DNA from: Actinomadura sp. NBRC 104412
GTDB taxonomy: Bacteria > Actinomycetota > Actinomycetes > Streptosporangiales > Streptosporangiaceae
Direction: 5' to 3'
DNA: 64,000 bases
Assembly (NCBI RefSeq): GCF_030269515.1
Contig: NZ_BSTM01000015.1
Location: 1 to 64,000 of the forward strand
The position numbers were made by a program, and so were the translations under genes. The notes under the pieces are model-generated. The model was not told the DNA's origin. It searched no databases and worked only from the letters and a program-made list of their open reading frames with translations. Positions 39,318-47,918 of this stretch are shown in pieces (within the stretch, counting starts at the first letter, position 1; each line of letters starts with the position of its first letter).

Positions 39318-40058
39318 TCAGGCCACGGCTTGGCTCAACGCCACGGACAGGACGAAGTCGGCCACCGTGGTGGCGGCTCTGGGCGGACCCGGGGTGTTGA
39401 ACACGTCGTGTCCGGCCCGGGGGAACCAGGCCAGTTGTGCCACGGGGAGGCGGTAAGCCCAGCTCCGGTTGTCGGTGATGGGCACGAGCGAGTCCTTGCC
39501 GCCGTGCACGAACAGGACGGGTATACGGACCCGCTCGAACCGTTCGGCCAACTCGCACCAGGCCATCTCCAGCGCCCGGGATTCCACGACGGGCACGGGG
39601 GCCGCACCGCCAAACGCCATGGGGAGATAGGAGAGGTCCATGCTGACGGGCCCTCCCCGCAACCGGGTCGGTCTGGTGAACGGGGTGCCCGACAGGACCA
39701 ACCCCGCGTAGGGACCGGCGTTACGCGCTACGGCCAACGCGGCGGCGGTGCCGCCCAGCGAGTGCCCGCCCAGGACGAGCGGTATCCCGGACAACCGCCG
39801 CGCGGCGCGTTCGGCGAGCATCTCAACGGCACGTGCCGGTACGTCCAGGGACGACAGGTGCGGCGGTGCGTCGCGTTGAATCTCCCCGACGCCGTTGGTG
39901 GCCAGCACGCTGACCTGGCGCTCGTTGAGGGTCATGGCGAGCCGGTGGTAGCGATGGGAGTCGGCGGCTCCATGCAGGAAGATCAGCCCGGCCAGTGGAC
40001 GGCGGGCGGGCCAGAAATGGTAGGGGATACGGCCAGAGGGACCGTCGAAGAAGGACAT
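39318..40058 (-). CDS. Alpha/beta hydrolase
   Basis: A 246-aa alpha/beta-hydrolase of the monoacylglycerol-lipase/esterase sort. The oxyanion region is IFLHGAADSHRYH, the nucleophile elbow is GGHSLGGTAAA, the acid is in HGGKDSLVP and the catalytic His is in RAGHDVFNT. ATG 40058 has GGAAG 5 nt upstream; the longer frame to 40268 encodes no conserved sequence. It lies 40 bp upstream of the carbonic anhydrase gene on the same strand and may share its transcript. The substrate is unknown. Confidence 0.88.
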   Translation of the reverse strand: MSFFDGPSGRIPYHFWPARRPLAGLIFLHGAADSHRYHRLAMTLNERQVSVLATNGVGEIQRDAPPHLSSLDVPARAVEMLAERAARRLSGIPLVLGGHSLGGTAAALAVARNAGPYAGLVLSGTPFTRPTRLRGGPVSMDLSYLPMAFGGAAPVPVVESRALEMAWCELAERFERVRIPVLFVHGGKDSLVPITDNRSWAYRLPVAQLAWFPRAGHDVFNTPGPPRAATTVADFVLSVALSQAVA

Positions 40059-40414
40059 CGGCACTTCCGAGGAGTTCACGGCGCGCGAAGTCGATGCCTC
40101 GAACGCCTGATCTTCAGGACCGTGACAGACGTCGGCTTCGACACAGGGCGCTGGCGACGCGACAGAAGTCGACGTGTCCCCGGAAGGTGAGACGGGCCTG
40201 GCTCGCCATGACACGACCGTACTCCCATATTTCGACTTTTTCCAGCGGGGAATACTCGCAATTGGCACGGCGTGCTGACCGCCCCGCTCGGGTCAATTCG
40301 CGACCGGTGTTTCGGCTACGGCGACCTGGGCGCGTAGTCGGTTCACGTTCTCTCGGGACGGCACGACGCGTCGAGTGCGCGCCGGATGCGCCGCTCACCA
40401 TGGACGGTGTCCAG
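40059..40414. other. Intergenic region upstream of the hydrolase gene
   Basis: About 350 bp with no supported gene. It contains a short A/T-rich part near 40220-40265 that may hold the hydrolase promoter. The rest appears to be decayed sequence next to the exporter remnant. No repeat or RNA gene was recognised. Confidence 0.4.
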
Positions 40415-40660
40415 CTACTCGCGAACCCATCCGCGCACCGCATCTCGCATTCGTGGGCGTGCCAGGACCAGCAGGACGCCGATTGCCGAGATGGCCATGC
40501 GGCGAGCACGGCCGTGACGGACGGGACCAGGTGGAGCAGGCTGGTCGCGGCTCCGCCAGTGCCACGTCCTAGCAAAACGAACAGCAGAAGGAGCACCCCG
40601 ATCGGGTTGACGATGGCCGGCCATGCGAGCGAGCCGAGGGCCTGCGCGGTGAGGGTATGT
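40415..40660 (-). pseudogene. Remnant of an EamA/DMT-family exporter (C-terminal end)
   Basis: Read on the minus strand, one frame encodes LAWPAIVNPIGVLLLL then LLHLVPSVTAVLAAW, the pattern of the last two helices of an EamA-type permease. It then breaks off. The next recognisable piece, RMAISAIGVLLVLARPR to the stop at 40415, is in another frame and corresponds to the final helix. The loop that usually holds LLGE is missing. The rest of the gene (over 200 residues) is absent. So this is a truncated, internally deleted and frameshifted relic. Confidence 0.55.
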
Positions 40661-40703
40661 GCAGTCCGCCGTACGGCATCGCCAGCGGGAAGGCGGTGAG
40701 CGG

Positions 40704-41531
40704 TCAGGTTCCGCGGCGGGGTGTCAGGACGCGCTGGGCCAGTGCGTCCAGCAGGTAGCCGAGCAGGCCGATGATCAGGATCACGGCCATGAGACCGTCG
40801 TAGGCGAGCTGGTCGCGGGCGTTGAGGACGGCGTAGCCCAGGCCGGAGCTCACCCCGAGCATCTCGGCGGGGACCAGGACGACCCAGGCCACCCCGAGCG
40901 CGAGACGCAGGCCGGTGAGCAGTTGCGGGCGGATCGCGGGCAGCACGACCGTGGCCATCACCTCCCACCGGGTCGCGCCGAGCGAACGGGCGACCTGGAG
41001 GAAGGCGGGGTCGATGCCGCGTACTCCGGCCGTGGTGTTCAGCAGCACGGGCCAGACCGCCGCCATCGCGACCAGGAACACCACGGGCTGGTGTCCCACG
41101 CCGAACAGCGCGACCGCGACCGGCGCCCAGGCCAGCGGCGAGATCATCCGGGTGAACTGGAACAGCGGGCGGGTCGCGCGTTCCAGGCCCGGCAGCAGCC
41201 CGCACGACAGGCCCACGGGGATCCCCACGGCGGCGGCGAGCGCGAGCCCGGCGATCAGGCGCCACAGGCTGGCGGCGGCGTCCGGGAGCAGAGGTCCGTC
41301 CAGGACGCCGCGCACGAGCGCGGGCAGCGCGTGCTGCGGCGCGAACCCGGTGAGGAGCGGGCTTCCGGCGCCCGCCACGGTGGTCAGCAGCCACCACGCG
41401 GCGAACGCGACGGCGATCGGGACCAGCCGCCACACGGCCGCGCGGGTGCGAGCCGTGGCCACGGAGGTCCCCGGGGCGGCGCCCGGCAGGGCGGCGTGCG
41501 TGGTGGCGGGTGTCCTCTGGTCGATGGTCAT
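40704..41531 (-). CDS. ABC transporter permease (SsuC/TauC-like)
   Basis: A 275-aa permease of the nitrate/sulfonate/taurine importer family. It has about six hydrophobic segments and the EAA-loop pattern ARSLGATRWEVMATVVLPAIRPQLLTGL that contacts the ATPase. Its ATG overlaps the stop of the binding-protein gene (ATGA). It is the last gene of the operon DUF4242, flavoprotein, ATPase, binding protein, permease. Known role: import of sulfonates or sulfate esters as sulfur source; the sequence itself does not show the ligand. Confidence 0.92.
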   Translation of the reverse strand: MTIDQRTPATTHAALPGAAPGTSVATARTRAAVWRLVPIAVAFAAWWLLTTVAGAGSPLLTGFAPQHALPALVRGVLDGPLLPDAAASLWRLIAGLALAAAVGIPVGLSCGLLPGLERATRPLFQFTRMISPLAWAPVAVALFGVGHQPVVFLVAMAAVWPVLLNTTAGVRGIDPAFLQVARSLGATRWEVMATVVLPAIRPQLLTGLRLALGVAWVVLVPAEMLGVSSGLGYAVLNARDQLAYDGLMAVILIIGLLGYLLDALAQRVLTPRRGT

Positions 41532-42718
41532 CCGGTGTCGACCTCCTCGGTCCTGGTCAGGGTGGCGGGCAGGCCGAACGCGGTGGGCCCACCGGAGAGC
41601 CGGATCGCGGCGCGGACGAACCGGTCGTCGACCAGCTCGCCGTGGACGGCCGCCGGGTCGATGCCGGTCAGGAAGCCGCGGTCGACGTCCACGACCGTCC
41701 GGTTCATCTCGGTGACGAGGCGCTCGGTGTAGGAGGCGAAGGGGAACGGGGCGAACTCGATCCGCTCCCCCGCCCAGTCCGGGCGGGTGACCGCGCCGCG
41801 CGCCGCGTACGGTTCCCGCGGGTAGGTCAGCGCCCGGCGGATCGCCTTCAGCGGTTGCGGCAGGTAACCGGCCGACAGCCGACCGGCCGCCGCCGCGCGG
41901 TCGGCGCGGATCGCGAGCTGCGCCCGTGTGACCGCGTTCAGTACGCCCTGTACGGTCTCCGGCCGGTTCGCCGCCAGTTCCTCGCTCATCGCGACGACAC
42001 AGCAGGCGTGGTCGCGCCAGACGTCCCCGCTGAAGCGCAGGATCCGTCCCACTCCGCGCGCCTCGGCGGCGGCGCAGAACGGGTCGGCGACGATGTAGCC
42101 GCCGATCACTCCGTTGTCGAGGGCGGGCAGCATGTCGCTGGGGCTCATCACGACGAGCCGCACGGTCCCGGCGGCGCGGGACGGCCGGTCGCGGGTCACG
42201 GGCCGCAGCCCGGCGCCGCGCAGGATCCGCTGCACCACCACGTTGTGCACCGACCACCAGTACGGGATCGCGACCGTCCGCCCGGCCAGGTCGGCGACCT
42301 CGCCGACGGACGGGTGGACGGTGAGCGCGGAGCCGCCGGTGTGGTTCCACGCCACGACCCGCAGCGACGGCATCATCCCGTACCGGAGCTGGATCGCGAA
42401 CGGCATGAGCAGGTGCACGACGTCGACCCGGTCGGCCACCAGCGCCTGGGCGAGCTCGGCCCAGGCGCGGAACCGCACGGGGCGTTCCACCCGCACGCCG
42501 AAGCGTTCGTACAGTCCTCGCGCGTGGGCGATCAGCAGCGGGGAGGCGTCGGTGATGGGCAGGTAGCCGATCCGCAGCGCCCGCCCGCCGGGACGGGCGG
42601 CGGCCGTCCGCGCGAGGGCGGTGGCGCCGCCGCCGAGGGCCAGCGCCGCGCCCGCTCCGATGCCCGCGCCCAGCAGCCGCCTGCGGTCGAGGCGTCCGGA
42701 ACCCCCGATCTCCGTCAT
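41528..42718 (-). CDS. ABC transporter substrate-binding protein, Tat-exported (SsuA/NMT1-like)
   Basis: A 396-aa periplasmic-type binding protein. It starts with a twin-arginine signal (DRRRLLGAGIGAGAALALGG), so it is probably exported folded. The mature part has the SsuA/TauA/NMT1 fold: RIGYLPITDASPLLIAHARGLYERFG, then GRTVAIPYWWSVHN, then VMSPSDMLPALDNGVIGGYIVADPF. No lipobox Cys was seen. It overlaps both neighbours (ATGA at each end). Probable ligand: an organosulfur anion such as a sulfonate (inference from the monooxygenases nearby). Confidence 0.9.
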   Translation of the reverse strand: MTEIGGSGRLDRRRLLGAGIGAGAALALGGGATALARTAAARPGGRALRIGYLPITDASPLLIAHARGLYERFGVRVERPVRFRAWAELAQALVADRVDVVHLLMPFAIQLRYGMMPSLRVVAWNHTGGSALTVHPSVGEVADLAGRTVAIPYWWSVHNVVVQRILRGAGLRPVTRDRPSRAAGTVRLVVMSPSDMLPALDNGVIGGYIVADPFCAAAEARGVGRILRFSGDVWRDHACCVVAMSEELAANRPETVQGVLNAVTRAQLAIRADRAAAAGRLSAGYLPQPLKAIRRALTYPREPYAARGAVTRPDWAGERIEFAPFPFASYTERLVTEMNRTVVDVDRGFLTGIDPAAVHGELVDDRFVRAAIRLSGGPTAFGLPATLTRTEEVDTG

Positions 42719-43473
42719 GCCGTCACCGCCGGTAGCCGGTAGCGGCCGAGGATCTCCTCGCGCAGGCCGTCCCGTGTCCGCCCGGCGTCCGGTGTGGCGG
42801 GGTCGCCGGGGGTGTTGTCCCAAATCTCGGCGATACCGCCGGACCCGTCCAGCAGCGCGATCCGGTCGCCCAGGTAGAGCGCCTCGTCGCAGTCGTGGGT
42901 GACCAGCACGATCGTCGGGGCCAGGTCACCGGACCGGGCGTGCAGCCATTCGCGCAGTTCCCGCCGGTTGGCGGGGTCGAGCGCGCTGAACGGCTCGTCG
43001 AGCAGCAGCAGCGACGGCCGGATCGCGACCGCGCGGGCGAACGCGACACGCTGCGCCTGGCCGCCGGAGAGGGCGTCCGGCCAGGCGCCCGCGAGACCCG
43101 GCAGGCCCAGCCGGTCCAGCAGCCCGTCCACGTCGAGGCGGTCGGCGGTGCCGGCGTTGGCGCGGTACCGGGTGCCGAGCCGGATGTTGCCGGCGACGGT
43201 CAGCCACGGCAGCAGCGACGGCTGCTGGAACACCACGCCGATCGCGGGACGCCCGGACGCGCCGTCCGGGTCACCGCCGTACTCGACGCGGCCCTGGTCG
43301 AGGGATTCCAGCCCGGCCGCCACGCGCAGGAGGGTGGACTTGCCCGCGCCGCTGGGACCGACCAGGACGAGGAACTCGCCCGCCGCGACCTCCAGTTCGG
43401 CGCCCCGCAGGACCGGGCGCCGCCGGCCGTAGGACTTGTGGGCGTTCACGATGCGAAGCGCTGGATCTCCCAC
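42715..43473 (-). CDS. ABC transporter ATP-binding protein (SsuB/TauB-like)
   Basis: A 252-aa ABC ATPase with Walker A GPSGAGKST, Q-loop VVFQQPSLLPW, signature LSGGQAQRVAFARA, Walker B LLLLDEPFSALD and H-loop VTHD. It has the short C-terminal domain of sulfonate/nitrate importers. The GTG start at 43473 lies 28 bp inside the end of the upstream flavoprotein gene, and its stop overlaps the binding-protein start (ATGA). It drives uptake through the permease at 40704. Confidence 0.93.
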   Translation of the reverse strand: MGDPALRIVNAHKSYGRRRPVLRGAELEVAAGEFLVLVGPSGAGKSTLLRVAAGLESLDQGRVEYGGDPDGASGRPAIGVVFQQPSLLPWLTVAGNIRLGTRYRANAGTADRLDVDGLLDRLGLPGLAGAWPDALSGGQAQRVAFARAVAIRPSLLLLDEPFSALDPANRRELREWLHARSGDLAPTIVLVTHDCDEALYLGDRIALLDGSGGIAEIWDNTPGDPATPDAGRTRDGLREEILGRYRLPAVTA

Positions 43474-44513
43474 CTCAACTGCCCTTCGGTCGGTGCCTGA
43501 ACGGGAAGGAAGGCGGCCTCGCGGAAGCGGCGGCAGGTCGGGCTGCTCATGGCGAACCCGGCGCCGCCCCGCACCGCCAGTTCCAGCCGGGTCGCGGCCT
43601 GCGCGACCTCGGCCGCCTCCAGCCGCAGCCGCAGCAGCTCGGCCGCGGAGTCGCGGTCGGCGCCCGGACGGATCAGCGCGGTGAACCGGTCGCGGGCTCG
43701 GCCGTACCGGTCACCGGTCTCGCCGATGCCGGGCGCCAGTGCCGCCGCGGCCGTGCCCTCGGCCTCGCCCGCGAACCGCAGCGAGGCCGCCGCCAGGCCG
43801 AGGCAGAAGGCGGTCTGCGTCAGCAGGAAGAACGGCCGCACGCTGTGGACGAACGAGGCGAAGTCGCGGGTGACGACCGCTTCGTCCGGGGCGAACACGC
43901 CTTCCAGCCGTGCGGAGGACGAGGCGGTCGCGTTGAGCGCGAGCAACCGTGGGGCGGGGGCTATGGTCAGCCCCGGCGTCCCTGCCCGCACGGTGACGAT
44001 CAGGCGGTCGCCGTCCTCGGTACGGGCGGGCAGCACGATGACCGCGTCCTCGTACAGGTTGGACGCCCATCGGATCGGGCCGTCCAGCAGGAAGCCGCCA
44101 GGCGCCGGGGTGGCGATCACCGGCAGCGGTTCCAGCCCGGCGAGGTCGCGCAGGGCGGGCGCCATCGCGCTGCTGCCCACCGGCCGTCCGGCACGCAGGC
44201 CGGGCAGCAGTCCGGCGGCGAAGCCGGTGCCCGCACGGGCCAGGTACTCGATGACCATGTGGTGGCCCCACAGCGAGAACGCGGTGCTCAGGCACTCGCC
44301 CGCGAGCGCCGCCACCAGTTCGGCGAACTCGGCGAACCGGCCGTCGCCGTCCGCGGGAGCGCCGATGCCCAGCAGGTCGCGCTCGCCGAGCCGGGCCAGC
44401 GCCTCCCGTACGTCCGCCTCGTCGCGGTCCACCGCGGCGGCGCGTCCGCCGACCCACGCGGTCAGCTCCGCGAGCCCGAGGTCGCCCGGGGCCACGGTGC
44501 GGGGCGCGGTCAC
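43446..44513 (-). CDS. Acyl-CoA dehydrogenase-fold flavoprotein (SfnC/DszC-like)
   Basis: A 355-aa protein of the acyl-CoA dehydrogenase superfamily. It has the N-terminal helical domain, a central beta-domain (LDGPIRWASNLYEDAVIVLPART) and a C-terminal helical bundle ending in VRGGAGFAMSSPTCRRFREAAFLPVQAPT. The family's catalytic Glu is not evident. The tail, together with the sulfonate-type transporter, resembles flavin monooxygenase branches such as SfnC and DszC, which oxygenate sulfur compounds. Start GTG 44513 overlaps the DUF4242 stop (GTGA). Probably an FMNH2-dependent enzyme of organosulfur use. Confidence 0.82.
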   Translation of the reverse strand: MTAPRTVAPGDLGLAELTAWVGGRAAAVDRDEADVREALARLGERDLLGIGAPADGDGRFAEFAELVAALAGECLSTAFSLWGHHMVIEYLARAGTGFAAGLLPGLRAGRPVGSSAMAPALRDLAGLEPLPVIATPAPGGFLLDGPIRWASNLYEDAVIVLPARTEDGDRLIVTVRAGTPGLTIAPAPRLLALNATASSSARLEGVFAPDEAVVTRDFASFVHSVRPFFLLTQTAFCLGLAAASLRFAGEAEGTAAAALAPGIGETGDRYGRARDRFTALIRPGADRDSAAELLRLRLEAAEVAQAATRLELAVRGGAGFAMSSPTCRRFREAAFLPVQAPTEGQLRWEIQRFAS

Positions 44514-45055
44514 CGTAGCTCGCCGAGTGCGTGGAGTCGATCGATGGGCGTGTCGACGGCCTCCCGGGCCCGCTTGACGGCCTCCTCGTCGGGAGCGTCG
44601 TACAGGCACAGGCACTTGTCCATGTCCTCGCGCACGTAGGTGCGCAGGAACGTGGTCTCCGGGACCTGCGCGTAAAGGGGTGCCTTCTCCTTCTTGCGAG
44701 CGAGGTAGGCGTCCATGGACAGGCCCTCCGGCAGGTCCCACTCCACCAGGTAGCCCACCGGACGGCTGCCCGCCAGCTTCCGCACCTCCTCGATCTCGGC
44801 GCCGACCAGCCGGACCTGGGCCACGTCGTCGAAGGCGATCCCCGCCTCCAGCAGCGCGCCGCCCACCGCGTCCGCGGACGGGGCCTCGCCTGGCAGCTCG
44901 GCGATCAGGAAGATCCGCTCGAAGGTCCGCGGAACATGGGCCTCCAGCAACCGCGCTCCCGCCGACCGCAGTGCCGCCTCGGCGCGCTCCACCAGCGCGG
45001 CGGCGGCATCCCGCTCGGGCTGTTCCGGTTGCAGTTCCACCAGGTGCAGCGTCAT
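44510..45055 (-). CDS. DUF4242 / SCO4226-like protein
   Basis: A 181-aa protein made of two ferredoxin-like halves. The C-terminal half (about 95-175) has the DUF4242 pattern: YLVEWDLPEGLSMDAYLARK, then TTFLRTYVREDMDKCLCLYDAP. The N-terminal half looks like a diverged copy of the same fold. A family member from Streptomyces coelicolor has been described as nickel-binding; the role is unclear. ATG 45055 has AGGAGG 8 nt upstream. It is the first gene of the transporter/flavoprotein operon and divergent from the ArsR-like regulator. Confidence 0.8.
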   Translation of the reverse strand: MTLHLVELQPEQPERDAAAALVERAEAALRSAGARLLEAHVPRTFERIFLIAELPGEAPSADAVGGALLEAGIAFDDVAQVRLVGAEIEEVRKLAGSRPVGYLVEWDLPEGLSMDAYLARKKEKAPLYAQVPETTFLRTYVREDMDKCLCLYDAPDEEAVKRAREAVDTPIDRLHALGELR

Positions 45056-45109
45056 GACACGCGCCTCCTCAGCAGGTGATCTCACAGGGCGAAGGTACGG
45101 CTGCCACTA

Positions 45110-45127
45110 TACCTATGTAAATAGGTA
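45110..45127. promoter_or_regulatory. Operator-like perfect inverted repeat
   Basis: TACCTAT (45110-45116), GTAA, ATAGGTA (45121-45127) is a perfect palindrome with 7-bp arms in the A/T-rich 80-bp gap between the divergent DUF4242 operon and the ArsR-like gene. It directly precedes the regulator's ribosome site, as expected for an autoregulatory operator. Its right half shares GTAGGAAA (45125-45132) with the repeat at 49322-49342. Confidence 0.65.
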
Positions 45128-45135
45128 GGAAATAC

Positions 45136-45579
45136 ATGCCATGGGATACGATGACCGGCGGTCGCACCCGCCGGGACGTGGGGAGCCCTTCCATGCCGCA
45201 GGACCGAATGCCACAGCGATCCGAACGCCGACAGTTGTGGCATCCCACACGCGAGGAACTCGACCTCGAACGCGTACTGTGCGCACTGACCGACGCGCAC
45301 CGCCGCTCGGTCATCCTCGCCCTGCTGAACGAGCCCGAGGGGGCCCGGCACTCCTATCCGTGGTTCGAACTGCCCGTCAGCAAGGCCGGACGGACCCACC
45401 ACTTCCGCGTCCTGCGGGAGGCGGGCCTGCTCCGCCTCGACGACCTCGGCAACCGCGTCCTGGTCAGCCTCCGCCGCGACGACATCGAGGCCCGCTTCCC
45501 CGGCCTGCTCACCGCCATCGCCGTGGGCAGCCGCCCGGCCGGTGACCGTCCCGCCCCGGCGTCCGCCGACCTCGGCTGA
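45136..45579 (+). CDS. ArsR-like winged-helix transcriptional regulator
   Basis: A 147-aa regulator with a winged-helix domain: LERVLCALTDAHRRSVILALL, a recognition helix in VSKAGRTHHFRVLREAGL, and a wing LGNRVLVSLRRDD. No metal-binding Cys pair is seen, so it is unlikely to be a metal sensor. ATG 45136 has TAGGA 5 nt upstream. It lies between two operons for sulfonate-type uptake and flavin monooxygenases, and has an inverted repeat directly in front, so it is a probable (auto)repressor of the sulfur module. Confidence 0.88.
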   Translation: MPWDTMTGGRTRRDVGSPSMPQDRMPQRSERRQLWHPTREELDLERVLCALTDAHRRSVILALLNEPEGARHSYPWFELPVSKAGRTHHFRVLREAGLLRLDDLGNRVLVSLRRDDIEARFPGLLTAIAVGSRPAGDRPAPASADLG

Positions 45580-45603
45580 CACGTCCCGCGCCTACGGCCG
45601 GGC

Positions 45604-46716
45604 TCAGCCGCCCGCCCACTCCGCCGCCAGCAGTTCGTAGGAGCGGACGCGATCGGCGTGGTCGTGGGTGATCGTGGTGATCAGCAACTCGTCGGCGCCG
45701 GTGACGCGGCGCAGCACCTCCAGGCCCTCGGCGACCCTACGCGGTGAGCCGACGAACCTGGTGTCCACCCGGTCGGCCACCAGGTCCCAGTCCGCGGGAT
45801 CCCAGACATGGGCGGCGGCCTCGGCAGGAGCCGGATACGGGATCGCGGCCAGGCGCGTCCTGATGCTGTGCACCCACAGCGGATACGGGGAGGCCAGCTC
45901 ACGCGCCTGTTCGTCGGTCGGGGCGACCACCACGTCCGAGGAGACCACCACGTACGGTTCGTTCAGGACCTTGGACGGCCGGAACGCCTCGCGGTAGGCC
46001 GTCACCGCCTCCAGCACGTGCGCCGGGGCGACATGGTAGTTCGCCGCGAACGGCAGGCCGCGCTCGCCGGCGACCCGGGCGCTCTCGCCCCCGCTGCTGC
46101 CCAGGATCCACAGCTCCACATCGGCGTTCTCGCCCGGCATCGCGTGGGCGCGGTGCCCTTCCGGCGACCGGTACGAGCCGTCGAGGAGCGCGGCGATGTC
46201 GTCCACCAGTTCCGCGAAGCCGGGGGTTCGCGCACCGGGCTGCTGAAGCATCGTCCCCAGCAGCGAGACCACCGGAGAACCGGCCAGCCGGCTCTGGTCG
46301 AAAGGCGGAGGGATCAGCAGGCCGTCCACCACCGCCGCCTCGCGCGTCGGTGTCCGCCGCCGCATGACCTGCTCCCTGCGGGCCTTCCCCGAACGGCCCA
46401 GACCGAGGTCGATCCGCCCTGGATAGAGGGCGTCGAGCGTGCCGAACTGCTCGACGATGGCCAGCGGCGTCCAGTGCCCGGTCTGCACGGCGCCGGAGCC
46501 GACCCTGATCCGTTCGGTCGCCGCGGCCACGGCGCCGATCAGCACCTGCGGCGCCGAGCCGGCCACTCCCGGGGCGAGATGGTGCTCGGCCAGCCAGTAA
46601 CGGTGGTAGCCGAACTCCTCGACGCGCCGGGCCAGATCCAGGGTGTCGCGCAGTGCCAGCGACGGCGTTCCGCCCGCAGGGATCGGCGCCAGATCCAGGA
46701 CGGACAGCGGGATCAT
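45604..46716 (-). CDS. Luciferase-like (LLM) flavin-dependent oxidoreductase
   Basis: A 370-aa bacterial-luciferase-fold flavoprotein of the MsnO8-like group, with the pattern YHRYWLAEHHLAPGVAGSAP, then RIRVGSGAVQTGHWTPLAIVEQF, then PGRIDLGLGRSGK. It uses reduced flavin, probably FMNH2, delivered by a separate reductase; no reductase gene is in the window. Its ATG overlaps the stop of the second LLM gene (ATGA), and it is last in a three-gene monooxygenase operon. Likely role: oxygenation of an organosulfur or related compound. Confidence 0.9.
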   Translation of the reverse strand: MIPLSVLDLAPIPAGGTPSLALRDTLDLARRVEEFGYHRYWLAEHHLAPGVAGSAPQVLIGAVAAATERIRVGSGAVQTGHWTPLAIVEQFGTLDALYPGRIDLGLGRSGKARREQVMRRRTPTREAAVVDGLLIPPPFDQSRLAGSPVVSLLGTMLQQPGARTPGFAELVDDIAALLDGSYRSPEGHRAHAMPGENADVELWILGSSGGESARVAGERGLPFAANYHVAPAHVLEAVTAYREAFRPSKVLNEPYVVVSSDVVVAPTDEQARELASPYPLWVHSIRTRLAAIPYPAPAEAAAHVWDPADWDLVADRVDTRFVGSPRRVAEGLEVLRRVTGADELLITTITHDHADRVRSYELLAAEWAGG

Positions 46717-47918
46717 GACCTGCCTCCGGGAGCCGGGGTCGCATAACGGCTGGCCGGCCGGGGCAGCCCGAGGTGCCCGCGCAGGGTCCCGGCCGTGTAC
46801 TCGGTACGGAAGGCGCCGCGCCGCTGCAACTCGGGCACCAGACCCCGGGTGATCTGGGTGAGGTCGTACGGGAGGACGCCGGGACGCAGCCGGAAGCCGT
46901 CCAGTCCCGCCCCGCGCCAGAGCAGCAGCAACTCGGCGAGTTCACCGGGCGTCCCGGTGAAGATCGCGGCATCGGAGGCGATCGCGGTCAGCCCGTCCAG
47001 CCGCGCCCGGCGGGCGGCCGCCGCACCGGGCGCCGCGTCCAGCAGGACGACCAGCTCCGCGAAGACCTTCAAGGGCTCGCCGGTGCGGCCGGCCGCGGAC
47101 TCGGCGGCCCGTACCCGCCCGACCAGCTCGGCGGCCTCGACGTGGGACTCGGGGGTGACGAAGACGACGTCCGCGCCGCGGGCGGCGAAGTCGAAGGGCA
47201 GGTCGTCGTGGGCCAGCGCGGCGACCAGCGGCTGCCCCTGTGGCGGGCGGGGCGTGATGGACGGCCCGCGCACGCTGAAGTGCGGGCCCTCGAAGTCGAT
47301 GTAGTGCAGCTTGTCGCGGTCGAGGAACCGTCCGGTCGCGGCGTCGCGGATCTCGGCGTCGTCCTCCCAGCTGTCCCACAGCCGCCGCACCACCTCCACC
47401 GCGTCGGACGCCTCGGCGAACAGCTCGGCGGCGAAGGCCCGCCCGCGCGGCCCGCGCATCTCGTCGAGGGTGAGCGCGGGGAACTCGCGGCGGCCGAAGT
47501 GGGCCGCGTCGGCGGCGCGCGCGGAGATCTGCGGGCGCCAGCCGGCCCGCCCGCCGCTGGCGAAGTCGAGCGAGGCGATGCCGATGGAGACGTGGAACGG
47601 CTCGGTGTGCGTGACGCTCGTGGACGGCACCAGCCCGATGCGCGAGGTCAGCGGCGCCACCCGGGCGGCCAGCAACACCGCGTCCAGCCTGCCCCGCACC
47701 ACCTCGGTCCGGTCGTCGGGCCCCTCGAAACGGGACGACTGCAAGCCCAGCGCGTCCTCGATCGTCACGAAGTCCAGCAGCCCGCGCTCGGCCTCGGCGA
47801 CCAGCTCGGCCCAGTACGAGGCTTCGAACAGCCCCGCCGGGCGCGCCGCCGGGTCACGCCACGCCGCCGGATGCCAGCCCGCGCCTTCCAGGGCCACCGC
47901 CAGATGCAGCGCGGTCAC
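46713..47918 (-). CDS. LLM flavin-dependent monooxygenase (NtaA/DszA-like)
   Basis: A 401-aa LLM protein of the NtaA/SnaA/DszA type. It has TSRIGLVPSTSVTHTEPFHV, FASGGRAGWRPQIS, LWDSWEDDAEIRDAATGRFLD and a FRTEYTAGTLRGHLGL tail, which it shares with its neighbour at 47915. The GTG start overlaps that neighbour's stop (GTGA) and has AGGAGG a few nt upstream. Members use FMNH2 to oxygenate C-S or C-N bonds. Confidence 0.9.
   Translation of the reverse strand: MTALHLAVALEGAGWHPAAWRDPAARPAGLFEASYWAELVAEAERGLLDFVTIEDALGLQSSRFEGPDDRTEVVRGRLDAVLLAARVAPLTSRIGLVPSTSVTHTEPFHVSIGIASLDFASGGRAGWRPQISARAADAAHFGRREFPALTLDEMRGPRGRAFAAELFAEASDAVEVVRRLWDSWEDDAEIRDAATGRFLDRDKLHYIDFEGPHFSVRGPSITPRPPQGQPLVAALAHDDLPFDFAARGADVVFVTPESHVEAAELVGRVRAAESAAGRTGEPLKVFAELVVLLDAAPGAAAARRARLDGLTAIASDAAIFTGTPGELAELLLLWRGAGLDGFRLRPGVLPYDLTQITRGLVPELQRRGAFRTEYTAGTLRGHLGLPRPASRYATPAPGGRS

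Noticed and set aside
40114..41433. Long minus-strand frame overlapping the permease gene
   Set aside because: Most of it is an out-of-frame shadow of the SsuC-like permease. Only the part near 40500-40660 has sense, as the EamA remnant reported separately.
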